From Elgaria multicarinata webbii (taxonomy: Eukaryota > Chordata > Lepidosauria > Squamata > Anguidae): DNA of 64,000 bases. The notes below the pieces were generated by a model. The model was given only the letters and a program-made list of their open reading frames with translations, ran no database searches and was not told the DNA's origin. The stretch is taken from NCBI RefSeq assembly GCF_023053635.1, contig NC_086172.1, positions 68,932,681-68,996,680 of the forward strand. The letters run 5' to 3'. Numbering within the stretch: the first letter of the stretch is position 1; each line of letters begins with the position of its first letter. Positions 1 through 11,460 of the stretch are shown here, one piece after another. The translations under genes and the position numbers were made by a program.

Positions 1-195
1 GGTTTGCCGTTGCCTTCCCCGGCCGTTATTACCTTTCCCCCAGCTAACTGGGTACTCATTTTACCGACTTCGGGAGGATGGAAGGCTGAGTCGACCTGAG
101 CCAGCTGCCTGAAACCAGCTTCCACTGGGATCGAACTCAGGCCGTGGGGAGAGTTTCAGCTGCAGAAACTGCTGCTTTATGTATTGAGGATTTTA
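1..195 (-). repeat. tRNA-derived SINE, truncated by window edge
   Basis: Read on the - strand, this contains a tRNA B-box-like GAGTTCGATCCC and the body shared with the SINE at 27823-28034: GGTAAAATGAGTACCCAG, the AGCTGGGGGAAAGGTA segment and a GGGGAAGGCAACGGCAAACC stretch. The 3' part lies beyond position 1. Confidence 0.8.
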
Positions 196-1530
196 AGAAT
201 CAAATATTTCCTGTGAAATGATTTTCTGTTTTGTGGAGCATTAGTTTCTCCACAAAACATGCTTATCTACGTCTTCTATCTACTTGGGCCCAGCTCTTCA
301 TAAGCTGGTCTGGAAACTCTGTCCTCTGCCTTTCCCATACCTCCCCACAAGTAATCAGTTCAGAACTTTTGATCACCTCCTTCCATTCCATTTCAGCTGC
401 CAGAAGCACTCTTTCCATTATCTAGTGTTTCTTCTTTAAAATGTGTGTTTGCACCATGCCACACCAAACATGGAGGGAACACCAGCTGCCTCCTGCAAAT
501 GGATGATGTAACTGTCACACAGAAGACCACTGGTGTCTCTTGAGTTCCTTTATTGTTAACATTATCGCAAAGCCTGCAGCCTCAGTAATTATCCCACTCC
601 TGGTCATCGGTGCCTTTGGGGCATATGTTTTATTGGGTTGGCAAAATCAATAGTCGTTGCTCTTCTTTTCTACTCGGCAAAGAACCAGCCAGAGCAATCA
701 TTTTGAATGTAAAATATTTGTGTTCTCTCTCTCTCTCTCATATGCATGTGTGCTGCCCATATGTTATCAGGCTGATAACGGAGAGATAGAAGAGATGAAG
801 TGTAAATATATTATTGGCTTCTGGCATTTAGCTTGTTGACTTCATCACACAACGGAGTTGATGGCTCTCAAGGTTTTCCATCTAATTAAAACAACCTCAG
901 AAATTGCAAATTTTTAACATTTAAAACCAATGACACTGTATTATCAGCTGTGATAAATGGGTGTAGCTATAGCTTTGCTGAAGCTGTACTGTTTTACATA
1001 TAAGCCATGGAGGCATGCTCCCTTGCATCTGAAGCTTGGTTTTTAGTCCCCTGTTGCTAATTAACTATTCACTTCTGTCCTTGCAGTCACTTCTTTCACT
1101 AAAGAAATTATTTCTGTCACTCCAGTCGCTTGGTTATTATCCATTATCATTTTCTCAAAAGTATGAGTTCATATCCCATGAGTCCCACTTCCCTTGCTGC
1201 ATATTGCATTCTGGGATTTGTTTACCCAAGACTGGAAAAAAGAGAGAGGAGATTGTCAGCACCTGCAAGGGGTATGCTCCCCTAGAATTGGGAAATATAA
1301 ACTCCAAGCTTTGTAAACTTCTATGGCCCCAAGACCACTAAAAAAGGCTGAAACATTGAATGGATTGTGGCAGTCCATCACTTGGCAGATGTAAGTTGCT
1401 CCTTTGTTTTCCATTTATAGGTGCATGCAGAGCATGTTGGTCAGTGAGGCAAATTGTCCTTCTAATTCTTCAGTGATTGCCAGAGCAATCCTAAGAAAAT
1501 GTGTGTACAGTGAAGTAAGGGTGTATGGTA
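196..1530. other. No recognised feature
   Basis: This is AT-rich intergenic sequence with a short (TC)n run near 725-740. I see no coding potential and no repeat that I can name. Confidence 0.5.
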
Positions 1531-1905
1531 GGGCTCTTCACCGACCCCCGATTTGCCTCGGAGGCTGGTTTGGAACCCCCGAAGCAGCACCGATTTGCCT
1601 CGGGGGTGCTTCAGGGGTTGCCCAACTCACCTCGGTGCCAAAGCCGAGGCAAGATTCAGACCCTCCGAGGCGACTCGGACTTTTCTAGGTGCTGGCTGCG
1701 CAGCCGGCACCCAGAAAAGCCTCCCTATCCCGCTCTCCCCGCTGACCTGCTGCCATCGCCTCCTCCACCTCCTCGTCACTCCTGCCAGCTTCCAGCGCCG
1801 GTTGTCAGTAGAGCCAGGCTACGCATGATTTTAAGATATCGCAGGGGCTCTGAAGATTAGTACCTCTATGGCGACCGTAGTTCGTGGTCATAGAGGTACT
1901 AAGTA
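1531..1905. repeat. GC-rich repeat-like block with terminal hairpin
   Basis: This is a GC-rich island in AT-rich surroundings. The motif GATTTGCCTCGG occurs twice within 50 bp, and a related TTTGCCTCGGAG occurs at 38.92 kb. At its right edge a 12-bp perfect inverted repeat (1859-1870 with 1889-1900, arm AGTACCTCTATG) forms a hairpin with an 18-nt loop. It is probably part of a non-autonomous DNA transposon, but I could not match two ends. Confidence 0.4.
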
Positions 1906-2139
1906 CCTGGGAGACGTTTATGCTCCAAAGTGAAGTGCTGCTGTCCAGATGGGTTCAAAAGGGTGCATTTGTGTTTTGGAGCTCAGACCCCTCCTCTGCC
2001 TTGTAATTACCAGTGTTGCTGCTGAGGCTGCTGTCCTGGTGCAAACTATTAGAGGGCCCCTGTTGGTCTCCCTACTCATGTTTTTTTAATCTTTAAATCA
2101 GTCTTCAGGCAGATCTACACCTTGTGTCATATCAATATG

Positions 2140-3960
2140 ATCCAATCAAGGTAACACTATAGCTGTCTTGTGCATTTATATCATAGCACACACAATGACA
2201 TCTATTCTGGTTTTTTGGATAGTATAAAGCTATTATGTACCTCTTCCAATTCAGCTTATATCAGACTGGGAAGATATTTAATATATTCCTCTTTAGGAAT
2301 GTCCCACAAACGTGCTGCTTTTTCACGTGTTGAAAGGAAAATTTGGGGATCTTCACCTGACACATAAGCAGTAAAATCTTTGGGAGTTATTCTAGGAACT
2401 TTAAGGCTTTCTGCCTTCTGTTATCCCTGCTTTTCTCTCCACATCCCAAATCCTATCTCCATTTCATATTTACGTTGCCTCTCCTTTTCTGCCATTTCAA
2501 GTCTCAATTTCTGTGCCTCTAATTCCCATTGTTTCTCGTTTTCCCCCATTTTATATCTGTATTGCCACTCCTTTTCTGCCATTTCAGTTCTTAATTGCCT
2601 CTCTTTCCCTTCTATCTCCATTCTCAGTTTTTCCTCTTCCATGATTCTAATCTGATTCTGTTCCTTAAGAATCTCTGAATAAACTGGTGGGTCTGTGGTT
2701 TTTACCACAGGGCTTTTCTCTGCCCTGACTTCACTAGAGATATTCATCTGATGTTGTATTAACATCACTTTTAATTATTCCACACTTTTTCCCTTATAAG
2801 AAAAGTTTACTGCTTTGTACTTCTCCACAAGTGTGTCTTTCTTCATGCTCTTAAATTCTGCCATTTTTCCCTCACACTTTTCTCTCATGTTTCAAATTCA
2901 GTCTTTTCTTGCATTTCATTCAACACAATTCTCATGTCTCACCACATATTATTTATTTATTTATTACATTTATATCCCGCCTTTTTTTCCTCCAAGGAAC
3001 CCAAGGCAACATACATAATCCTCCTTCTCTCCATGTTATCCTCACAACAACAACCCTGTGAGGTAGGTTGTGCTGAGAGTCTGTGACTGGCCCAAAGTCA
3101 CCCAGTGGATTTCCATGGCCAAGTGGGGACTAGAACCTGGATCTCCCGACTCTCAATCCAACACCTTAGCCACTACACCACACTGGCTCTCATATGCCAC
3201 CACCTATCCTGCCTATTCCAAGTGAGAATTCCCTTTCTCACCCCAGCAAGAAACACTTTCCCCATACACAGCCATGCTGCCACCAGGACCTTTAAGGCTC
3301 AGGTGAAAGTCTTTAGTCTGACCTTGAGCTCTAAGGACACACGTGTTTATATTTTTACCTTTATTGTTTCCTTTATTACCTCTCCCTTACATAGCCAAGA
3401 GCAGAACGCATAGGATTTGTATAAACAAATAAAACTTCATTAATTACATCAATAAGTTGTTGAATAGTAAATAAGTAACACTTAATGATTCTATTAATGT
3501 AGGTTCACTCATATGCAATACTTCAAATCACAATCTCAATCACTACACAATCATCAGACTTTAACTATATCACTAACTCATCCAACCTGTCTAATCCAAA
3601 CCCTATCCTGTCTCTAATCTAAACCCTCTATCATCAAATCTCTGACTTGCACAGCATAGTTTATATAGCACAACCACTTCACATCTCCTCACTCACTCAG
3701 CCAATCATCACACATATGCAAATTCTCCATTCTTCCAGCTACTCATCTCTCTCTCCCTAGAAATACTCACCATAAAACAGTGAGATATAACAAGAATATA
3801 TAACCGTAACCATAGACTTATAACAGAACACATTACTGTACTTCGAGATTCCATATATATGGACGTGTAATGTCACAGTAACACTATCCCTCTTTATACC
3901 TTGTAGCACACACAATAACATCTGATGTGGTACTTTGGATAATATGGAATAAAAAGCAGG
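2140..3960 (-). mobile_element. LTR retrotransposon fossil, Ty3/Gypsy-like, with nested SINE
   Basis: Read on the - strand, 3415-3960 has LTR-like features: a TATAAA-like box in CTATATAAAC and an AATAAA-like end. Below it, at 2230-2768, lie gag-like remnants including a charged coiled-coil stretch rich in Glu, Lys and Arg. A direct repeat of about 75 bp occurs at 2149-2225 and 3884-3955 and may mark its ends. No pol or envelope is seen. The element is clearly broken and incomplete, with a SINE inserted at 2946-3190. It is old enough that family assignment is uncertain. Confidence 0.4.
2946..3190 (-). repeat. tRNA-derived SINE, near full length
   Basis: On the - strand it starts GAGCCAGTGTGGTGTAGTGG (A-box region), has the B-box-like GGTTCTAGTCCCC, then the typical ACCTACCTCACAGGGTTG body, and ends in a GGCGGGATATAAATG(TAAA)n tail. 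The same family occurs at 42581 and 35860. It is nested inside the LTR fossil. Confidence 0.85.
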
Positions 3961-4008
3961 AAATAATGCTAGAAAAGCAGTATATGCAATGTATAATGTG
4001 CTCCAACA

Positions 4009-4132
4009 GTTATATTTATTATTTATTTATTTAAAACATTTCTTGGCCTCCTTTCAGAGCAGAACTCCTCACAAGGCAGCTTATATACCGAGAAATACCA
4101 ATAAAAAATTAAATATTGATTAAAAAGTACTA
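4009..4132 (-). repeat. LINE 3' tail fragment
   Basis: A TTTATT-rich stretch is followed by a diverged copy of the tail pattern: about 12 bp of purine-rich sequence and then CACAAGGCAGCTTATATACCG. It is assigned by resemblance to the other L2-like tails in this window. Confidence 0.45.
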
Positions 4133-4139
4133 GTGTAGA

Positions 4140-5370
4140 TCTATCCTTGGACTGGGAAGCTCTTCAAATAGAGGACTATCCTCTGACAACCCTTCAAATA
4201 GAGGAGTGTCCTCTGCAGAGAACACATGCCCACCCTACAACTTTCTCTTAAAGTACCTTCTCTTAAGTCCTCAGTACCTGTATTGTATTTTTTTTTCTTT
4301 CATGATAAAATTGTCTCCATTTTCCAGACCATCAGTCCATTTCACTATGCCAGTTACTCATGACTTGAGGGATGGTGCCTTATTGCTCAGAGGATATGCT
4401 GTAAATTATGGATGACTTCCTCTTGGGGGAGGGAAATAAATTGTCTAAACACTAGCATTACGTCATGGTTATATATGACTGATGAGAAGTTCATTGCCTT
4501 GTAAAATGGTACAGACACTATGCAAGACACTAAGGGCTTAGATCACCAATGATCACTATGGTAAAGTATTGTCACTGCTGCTTGGGAAAATACAAAAATA
4601 TTGATTTTATTTGTTTGTTTCATAGGGGGAAATGGTAGAGAGGGTCAGGACTGAGGGCCAAGATCTGTGTTCACACCTCTCAATAACTTCTTAAAATATT
4701 AAAAGCTGCAGGGATGGAAGGTAATTTCACTGGGGAGGTGGTGCTTCACCCTCCCCCCACCTTGCTGTTTTCTTGAGTGACTGATAAAGCAGGAATGCCA
4801 AAAGAGGAAACTTGCTTATTCCTTTGAAGCTCCAGGTCAAATGTTATTTGAGACTAGGGACGTACATTTCTTTGTTAAATCTATTTCATCTGTTTTTCTT
4901 AGATGGTCAGACAGCTTTCATTTCATCATCAGCTCATTGACAAAACTGGGTTTTTTTAAACCAGAATTTCATTCTACTTGCCCCATTTCAGCATTAGTGC
5001 TAGTGTGTACTTGTGCTGATACAAATGAACACACATCCCCCCAAAAGTGAAAAATTGGTCCACAAGTGTGTGGAAACCATGTAACTAAGAAAAGGCTAGT
5101 CTGCTGCGGAATCTGCAGGCCAAATTCATAGATGTCCAAACTCATTTGAATTGATTGCGGATTTCTCTCACGACCCTACTTCAGACAAACAACTCGTATC
5201 AGAATGTCCGGCTGGCCCTTTCCTAATAAGTTCGGTTGTGTTTCAATAGGATTCATAAAGCAGCTTCTGCATGTAAAAGGGATTCAGTTATGTCTTCTCC
5301 AGTATGAACGTGCTCATCTGGCGAAAGCATAACCTGAGACACTGCTCCAGCTACCACCACCATCAAAAGT
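4140..5370. other. No recognised feature
   Basis: This is AT-rich sequence. A GTGTAGATCTA motif at 4133-4143 resembles the ends of the GATCTACAC-type MITEs seen elsewhere. I see nothing else. Confidence 0.4.
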
Positions 5371-5374
5371 TATG

Positions 5375-5702
5375 TGGGTGGTTATTAAAGAAAGGGTCTT
5401 TTTGTGGTGATGGCCCAGTTGTGGAACAGCTTCCCCAGGTGCATTTGCCAGGCACCAACACTGCTATTTCCTAGGCACTTGGTTAAAATTGCTCTATTTT
5501 CCTATGCTTTTGATAGTAAATAAAATTTATCTACCTTTTTCATTTTAATAGTGGCTTAGCTGGGCTGTTTTAGGTGCTGATATTTTAAAACTGTATTTTT
5601 AGTTTGCTATGGTATTTTTATATTGTTTTTAAAAATGAGTTGTTAGCTATCTTGCAGGCCCAATGCGATGGACAACTGAGACGATGTTAAAAAATAAACA
5701 AG
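5375..5702 (+). repeat. L2-like LINE 3' fragment
   Basis: A diverged translated match (a pattern of the type '...ALVAQLWNSFP' near 5410-5440) is followed by an AT-rich 3' region, CCAATGCGATGG and a terminal AATAAA-rich tail. It is recognised by similarity in layout to the fragments at 30.2 and 47.2 kb. Confidence 0.5.
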
Positions 5703-7758
5703 CAAAGAGTTGGAATAAAGAGGACACTTTGAGCGTCATCAAATGGAAAAGAAATCATGTTTCCTTACCATCATTTCAGCCCCCTTCTGTCCCTTGATAC
5801 TTACTCTTTCTTCACACAGGAAGAAAGAGGAAGTAAACAATGACCACGTGGCCAATTCAGTGGGCGTTTTTATTGTGCTGCTTTTCCTGCACGTAGCAGG
5901 AAATGGCGACACATTTTGCTTCCGGAAAAAAACCACGTATTTACCAGGGTCTTATTTGTGGCAGAAAGACCAGAATGAGTGGGAGATGCGCGGGAGGCAG
6001 ACAATGTCATCAAAAGGACCCATGAAAAATGTGAGATAACAACAAGCATGCAATAAAACGCTCTTCTGATGATGCTCTTTAAGGTCAACTGGTCCCTATA
6101 CAACTGAAGTGAGGAAATGCTTCAGACTTCCAAATAGGTCCATTGGATAAGATTCCTGTGAAGCATATCCCTCCAATCTTACGTATTTTTTAAAAATAAA
6201 ATAAAATAAAGGATTTTCCTTGATATTAATTGAAACCCTGTTCTGGGACAAAGCCCATGGTACAAATTAAGCTTTGACTAATATATTTCCAGATAGTTAT
6301 ATCTCAGTAGAAAGATACAACATGTGGTCACTGAAGTGAAGTCATCTCTAAAACTATAAATTTATAACTACCAATGTTTGTGGAATGATTGCTACTTGTA
6401 AGAAATCCTTCATGGATTGAAGAGGTTGGAGGCTGTATGATTGCTTTGGACATCAGTTTTCTGAACAGTAAGTTCTGTGTTTGGAAACTTAGGAGTTTCT
6501 TATTTGATCTTACTGATTACTTTTTGAGCTGTCTTGATCGGTAAGAGATCGTGCTTTCATTTTTTAGTGACTGTATTGTTTGTGGTCCTTTGACCAGTTG
6601 CAGCTCCTTCTTTCTTTTCTTTAAATTGCTTGCAATTTTCAGGTGATTAGTTAAGTTGTTAGGTTTATTTACTGCTTTGATAATATGTTGATGGTACAAG
6701 AATTGTCATTTGATTGTTTTTTAATGGTTTGTTTTGTTATCCACTTTAGATGAGAACTGTGGGTGTCTGTAGTCCAAATGATTGACTTTGTAATCTTGCC
6801 ATTTGTAAGAAAACCAAAAAAGGCTGAAAGATCCAATGATAGTTTGTTTATAAAATAAGTACTATGGGGTTTTTTCTTTGCCTGAAAAAGGCCCCCCAAA
6901 GAGGCTTACAATTACATCGAATTGAAGAGGCTTAAATTATATTTAATTTCAATTAAAACATAATTGAAACCAATTTCAACACAGTTCAAAAACCAGGAGG
7001 TGAGTAAAATAACCAGTTGCAAGGGTCAGTAAACTCTAGGGCAGTGTCAGGTGTGGGTTCTGACCATTCACTCTTAAAGATCCCCCATTTTCAGGGTTGC
7101 CTGGGTGTGAGAATGAAAGCAACATTAATTTTGTAGTGTAGATGTGCTGTAGGCATATCTGTTGGTGTAAAGTAGCACATCCGCTGAAAACCTTGACTAT
7201 TGTGACCATGCTGCTTGTTGATGCCTTAAAGCCGCATCTAATATCTTTGCCCGTTTCTTTTTTTTTTTTACTTTTCCATCAAGTTGGTTTGGACACAAGG
7301 CAGCATGGAATAGTTTCTTGAAGTGGCCTCTTGCTGAGCTCTTATTACCGCAGCAGCAGCTGATGATGAGCAGTGAATTATTTAAGAACCAGTCAAGTTC
7401 CTCATTAAATTTAATAAGCCCAGCGTTTTCCACTATGCCCTTTTAAGCAGGCCAAGACCACTAGCCAAGGCACCAAGATGTTCATTTGCCAAATGTTGCT
7501 TTGGGCTTTTATGCTTGGAAATGGTTGAGGCTTATATTTTAGCCAGAGATAAACAAGACACTGTCCGCAAAAGCACCATGGAGCTCTAATGAACCCTGGT
7601 GGTGATCATAATGTGACTAGCTCAGTTTGATCTCAAAATTAGTAGGGAGAGTTATTAGAAAATAATGGGATCGCTCTGGGCCAAAACTGCAGCGAGTGCA
7701 ATTTGATAGAGCTTCACTGAAATCAATGGAATGTGGCTGGCGATCCTTGAAAATATTG
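5703..7758. other. No recognised gene; one possible LINE tail
   Basis: I see no host exon. About 6870-6990 resembles a diverged LINE tail (GCCCCCCAAAGAGGCTTACAA, AT-rich). The rest is unassigned AT-rich DNA. Confidence 0.4.
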
Positions 7759-7766
7759 CTCTAAGC

Positions 7767-7902
7767 TAATCTTCCCCAACCTGGTGCCCTCTAGATGTTT
7801 TGGACTACAACCCCCAGCATTCCTGGCCATTGGCCATGCTGGCTAGGCTCATGAGAGTTGAAGTCCAAAACATCTGGAAGCCACCTGGTTGGGGGAAGGC
7901 TA
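7767..7902. mobile_element. hAT-like palindromic MITE
   Basis: Two inverted arms read CTTCCCCAACCTGGTGCC...CTAGATGTTTTGGACTACAA and the reverse at the right end. The element is flanked by a perfect 8-bp duplication, CTCTAAGC, at 7759-7766 and 7903-7910. The 8-bp size is diagnostic of hAT-type insertion. The core GGACTACAACCCCCAGCATT resembles the ZNF143/THAP11 motif. Confidence 0.88.
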
Positions 7903-8038
7903 CTCTAAGCGAACTTGCAAGTGGCGTCAGCCATTTATACACATTCAGGCCAAAGCTCCATGTGTGATGATGATACATGTCGCTCCTGGAGTCTCTCAGC
8001 TAAGCACTGTGCAAATGCAGTTGTAGGTTTGCACACTT

Positions 8039-8135
8039 TTTGTTTATTTATTTATTTATTTATTTATTTATTACATTTCTATACCGCCCAATAGCCGGAG
8101 CTCTCTGGGCGGTTCACAAAAACTGCACCAAAGTG
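8039..8135 (-). repeat. L2-like LINE 3' tail
   Basis: A (TTTA)n run is followed by TACATTTCTATACCGCCCAA and TAGCCGGAGCTCTCTGGGCG, the tail found many times here. It is truncated soon after TTCACAAAAA. Confidence 0.85.
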
Positions 8136-9250
8136 ATACTATGCTATATTGCCCTTGACAGCTAAAGTAGGTGTGAACATGGCGGTCTGTCTGTCCACTT
8201 GCTTTGGGCAGCAAGCCTCAACCACACCGTACATCATAGTGCAGAGGAGCTTGGCATTTTTTTAATCTAGCATTGGCAGAAACCCTCCAAAAGGTCTATT
8301 TGAGCCATGCTTCTGAGTTCCTTTGTAATTGGAGTTGCCAGGGACTGAACCTCTGATCTTTATCATGCAAAGCATGGGCCTTCCCACAGGCCTATGGGTT
8401 TGCTTCTGAAAAGGGCGGAGCTCTGATCTGTGCTATGTTCTGTCTCCAAGATAAATAAAATACACTCTGTGCACGCAGACACCACACCAAACAACTGAAC
8501 ATTTAGCAGAATAATTAGTGCTGCTGTTTTACCAAGAATGGAAATTGGGTTATGCTTTCAAGATGCATATGTTAAAGATACCATCCAAGGTCTTTGCTTG
8601 ACCAACCACCTTCCCTGGCACTCCTCAACATGCAAGAGTCCAAGGGAGGCAAAAACATGTTTTTCTCAGCTTGCTACCAGTGTTGCTACAGTTTTTCCTG
8701 TACTGAATATAAAACATGCAGCCAGCTGTATAATTCAGGCATTCCTCTGGAACAGAAAGAACGGCTACCGTTCACAGGGCAAATAATCTGCAGTTGAATA
8801 TCATCAGCAAATTGAATCCCTAGTCTTCTCTATGATATTCCTCAAGAGGCTCTGTGTTCAGTATACACAATGTGGGCCACAGATTGCAGCTCTGAGGGAT
8901 GCCACATTTTGCATCTCTGGGGGACAATGAATAGCCATCTATCACCACCGATTGACTCTGATCTTGTACACATGAAACTGGCAGCTGCGGCCGCCCCCTG
9001 CAATATCCCTCAGCTGCTGAAGCAGCAACCTATATTCAATAGTATTGAATGTGCTGTAAGGTGCAGCATAGCTGAAGTTACCATCTGTCCTCAATCTAAA
9101 ATCATCAGCAGATCGTTTGTTATTCTGACAAGTGCCATCTCTGCCCTATAGGAAGGCTGAAGCCCAGGCTGGATTTTTCTCAAGATGCTGCTGGATTCTA
9201 GATGCTGATGCAATGGTATTGCCACAGCTTTCTCAGCAAACTTCCTTAAA
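8136..9250. other. No recognised feature
   Basis: This is intergenic. I see neither coding potential nor a repeat that I can name with confidence. Confidence 0.45.
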
Positions 9251-9251
9251 A

Positions 9252-9287
<36 letters not shown>
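9252..9287. repeat. (ATT)n microsatellite
   Basis: About 12 uninterrupted ATT units, lying at the tail of the adjoining LINE-like fragment. Confidence 0.95.
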
Positions 9288-9480
9288 TATATAGCACCAT
9301 CAATGTACATGGTGCTGCACAGAGTAAAACAGTAAATAGCAAGACTCTGCCGCATAGGCTTACATTCTAATAAAATCATAGTAAAGCAATAAGGAGGGGA
9401 AGAGAATGCAAACAGGCACTGGGTAGGGTAAACAGGCACAGGGTAGGGTAAAACTAACAGTATAGGGGCAGAATGATGAT
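9288..9480 (-). repeat. LINE-like tail fragment
   Basis: The ATT run is followed by TTTATATAGCACCATCAATG and TACATGGTGCTGCACAGAGT, a tail type that differs from the L2-like one. It includes a 20-bp unit repeated twice (around 9409-9450, AACAGGCACNGGGTAGGGTA). The family is not certain. Confidence 0.5.
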
Positions 9481-9603
9481 GTGTATGCACTGCAATGTTG
9501 TGTTATGGCTTCTTGTCCACATATTTAAGGCTGGCCAGTTCTTCCCTCTTCAAAAAGGAGGCACCTGTCATTGAAGCATTAAAGGTACAGAAGGATCCTT
9601 AAG

Positions 9604-9824
9604 GTGCTTCCAGGTGAAGCTTTTATGGCACTGTTGCTCTGCCTCAGTTACAGGGAGTCCAGATGTCGTCACCTTCTGCTCGTGACCCTCCTGTGTTTTC
9701 TTACAGCTTTTTCCACCTTTTCCCTTAATACAGAAAATCTGTTAAGGAGGAAGAGCTAGAGCAGCTGCAAAATACCTTCTGACTGCTACTGCTTGGAGCC
9801 CTCTGTCTGGAAGCACCCTTAGGG
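9604..9824. mobile_element. PIF/Harbinger-like MITE (GGTGCTTCCAG ends)
   Basis: The left end AGGTGCTTCCAG and the right end CTGGAAGCACCC are inverted. TTA lies on each side (CCTTA|AGG and CCC|TTAGG), a 3-bp target duplication as in PIF/Harbinger elements. A second copy lies at 38654-38882. Confidence 0.75.
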
Positions 9825-9825
9825 T

Positions 9826-11275
9826 CTTGATCTGGTAACATTAGAAGAGAGAGAGAGAGAATATGAATGAATATGGGACAGAGTTCAAGGGCAGAAAAAA
9901 GTGTGTGTGTGTACAAGCAAAAATTAAAAAACAACTTGTTAGATAAAACCAAGGCAAGAAACAAGGCAAAAGTGGAGGAATGAAGAACACTGCAGGTGGG
10001 GAAGGAGAGCTCACCCCTAGAAATGGCCCAAGAGGTTTTGGTGCCTGCATCAGAAAATCAAAATCCCTTGGAATTAAAAATGCAACACTATGCCAAAACA
10101 ATTTACCATTTGCAGCCATTGCATGAGTCATGCTCTCTCCCCTTGCCTGATAGTAGGGGCTGGTCTTGTCCATTCCACTAGTTCTTACTTTTCTCCTATC
10201 ACTTCTGCTCATAAGAAGGAATAACTGTTGGAGAAGAGTGGGGGTGGGAGAGAGAATGTTCTTGCAGGTGCCTCCTTTAGCCCACTGTAGAGTTGGAGTC
10301 AGTGGATTCTGCCAGCAGCTGCACTAGGTTGTGGAGTTAAAGCTCCTGTGCCCCTCTCTGTATTGTTCATGTATGTTTTGTGTGGTGCCCACCTTACTGG
10401 TTTCCAAGAAGATCTGAGTGCTAACAATAGGGCACTGGGCCCCAAACACTTGAGAATCAAGGTCGCAGATCACCATGTTGCAACCTCCCAAAACATGCTA
10501 TTGTTAACCAGTCAAAATATGTGTTACAAATGCACAATTGCAATATCTCTTAAATATACCAACGCATGTAGGTCCTTATGCAAATGCTGCCTGCAACAGG
10601 TGGAGATCAGGCAGGACAGATGTATCCAGTGGATAGGGAGGGCACACAATTCCCAACCATCCCACGTACACCCACACCCAGTGCATGGGCTCTGTATGCT
10701 TGGAGTTTGTCTAAATTACCCCACAGTCAAATAAATTTCCCTTCACTGGATGAAGATAAACTCCTTCCAAACTGCATGGTAACTTGAGTGGCCATCTGAA
10801 AGCTGATACATAAGAGATTAAAATCTCAAATTGATTTTCCCCTTGGGCAGTCTTTGTTCAAATTCACCACCAGATAACACTATTTTACAAAGGAACAATG
10901 CTTGTAGCATGATTTCACAATACACTGAGAACAATGCTTGGTGTTCATTGCGCTGACAAACAATGACAAGATTTGGTACTGCCACGGATAGCAATTTCAT
11001 ACTGTTCTAAAAGATAAAATATTATATAGCCATCTCTAGGTCAAAATAAACAATAGAATAAATCTGTAAACAATAGAATAAATCTGTAATCCTTTGCATA
11101 GTTAGCTGAAGTTCAGAGGAGTTACTCAGCCTAAGGCTACAATCCTAACACATTTACCAGGTAGTAAGACTGTGAACACTGGGGGTACATGCCAATAAGC
11201 TCAATGTGGTTTATTTTTTGAGTATTCATATATAGAATTTCATTTTAAGTGCCCTGTGAATCCCTATGAACCTTG
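9826..11275. other. No recognised feature apart from short repeats
   Basis: It holds (GA)n and (TG)n runs near 9845-9912 and a 20-bp direct repeat twice at about 11047-11088 (ACAATAGAATAAATCTGTAA). No gene is seen. Confidence 0.5.
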
Positions 11276-11460
11276 ATGGCACGGTATGTATATGTGTACA
11301 GTGCCATCAGGGCACATAGTGATTCACAGAGTTTCACAAGCAAAGAAGATAGGTCCCTGCCCTAAGGAATTTACAATCTACATCTTGATAGCAGGGAGAC
11401 AATACAGGGGAGCGGAGGAAAAGACAAAGTAATTAGAGATGAATATGAGCAAATGCTGTT
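11276..11460 (-). repeat. LINE-like or MIR-like tail fragment
   Basis: CAGTGCCATCAGGGCACATA followed by GTCCCTGCCCTAAGGAATTT and ACAATCTACATCTT resembles the tail at 9288-9480, more diverged. The family is not certain. Confidence 0.4.

Noticed and set aside
1525-1860. 111-residue frame in the GC-rich block
   Set aside because: Three overlapping frames are open at once, which is expected in GC-rich repeat DNA.
2421-2768. 115-residue charged coiled-coil frame on the - strand
   Set aside because: It lies inside an LTR fossil and shows gag-like composition. I treat it as part of that fossil, not a host gene.
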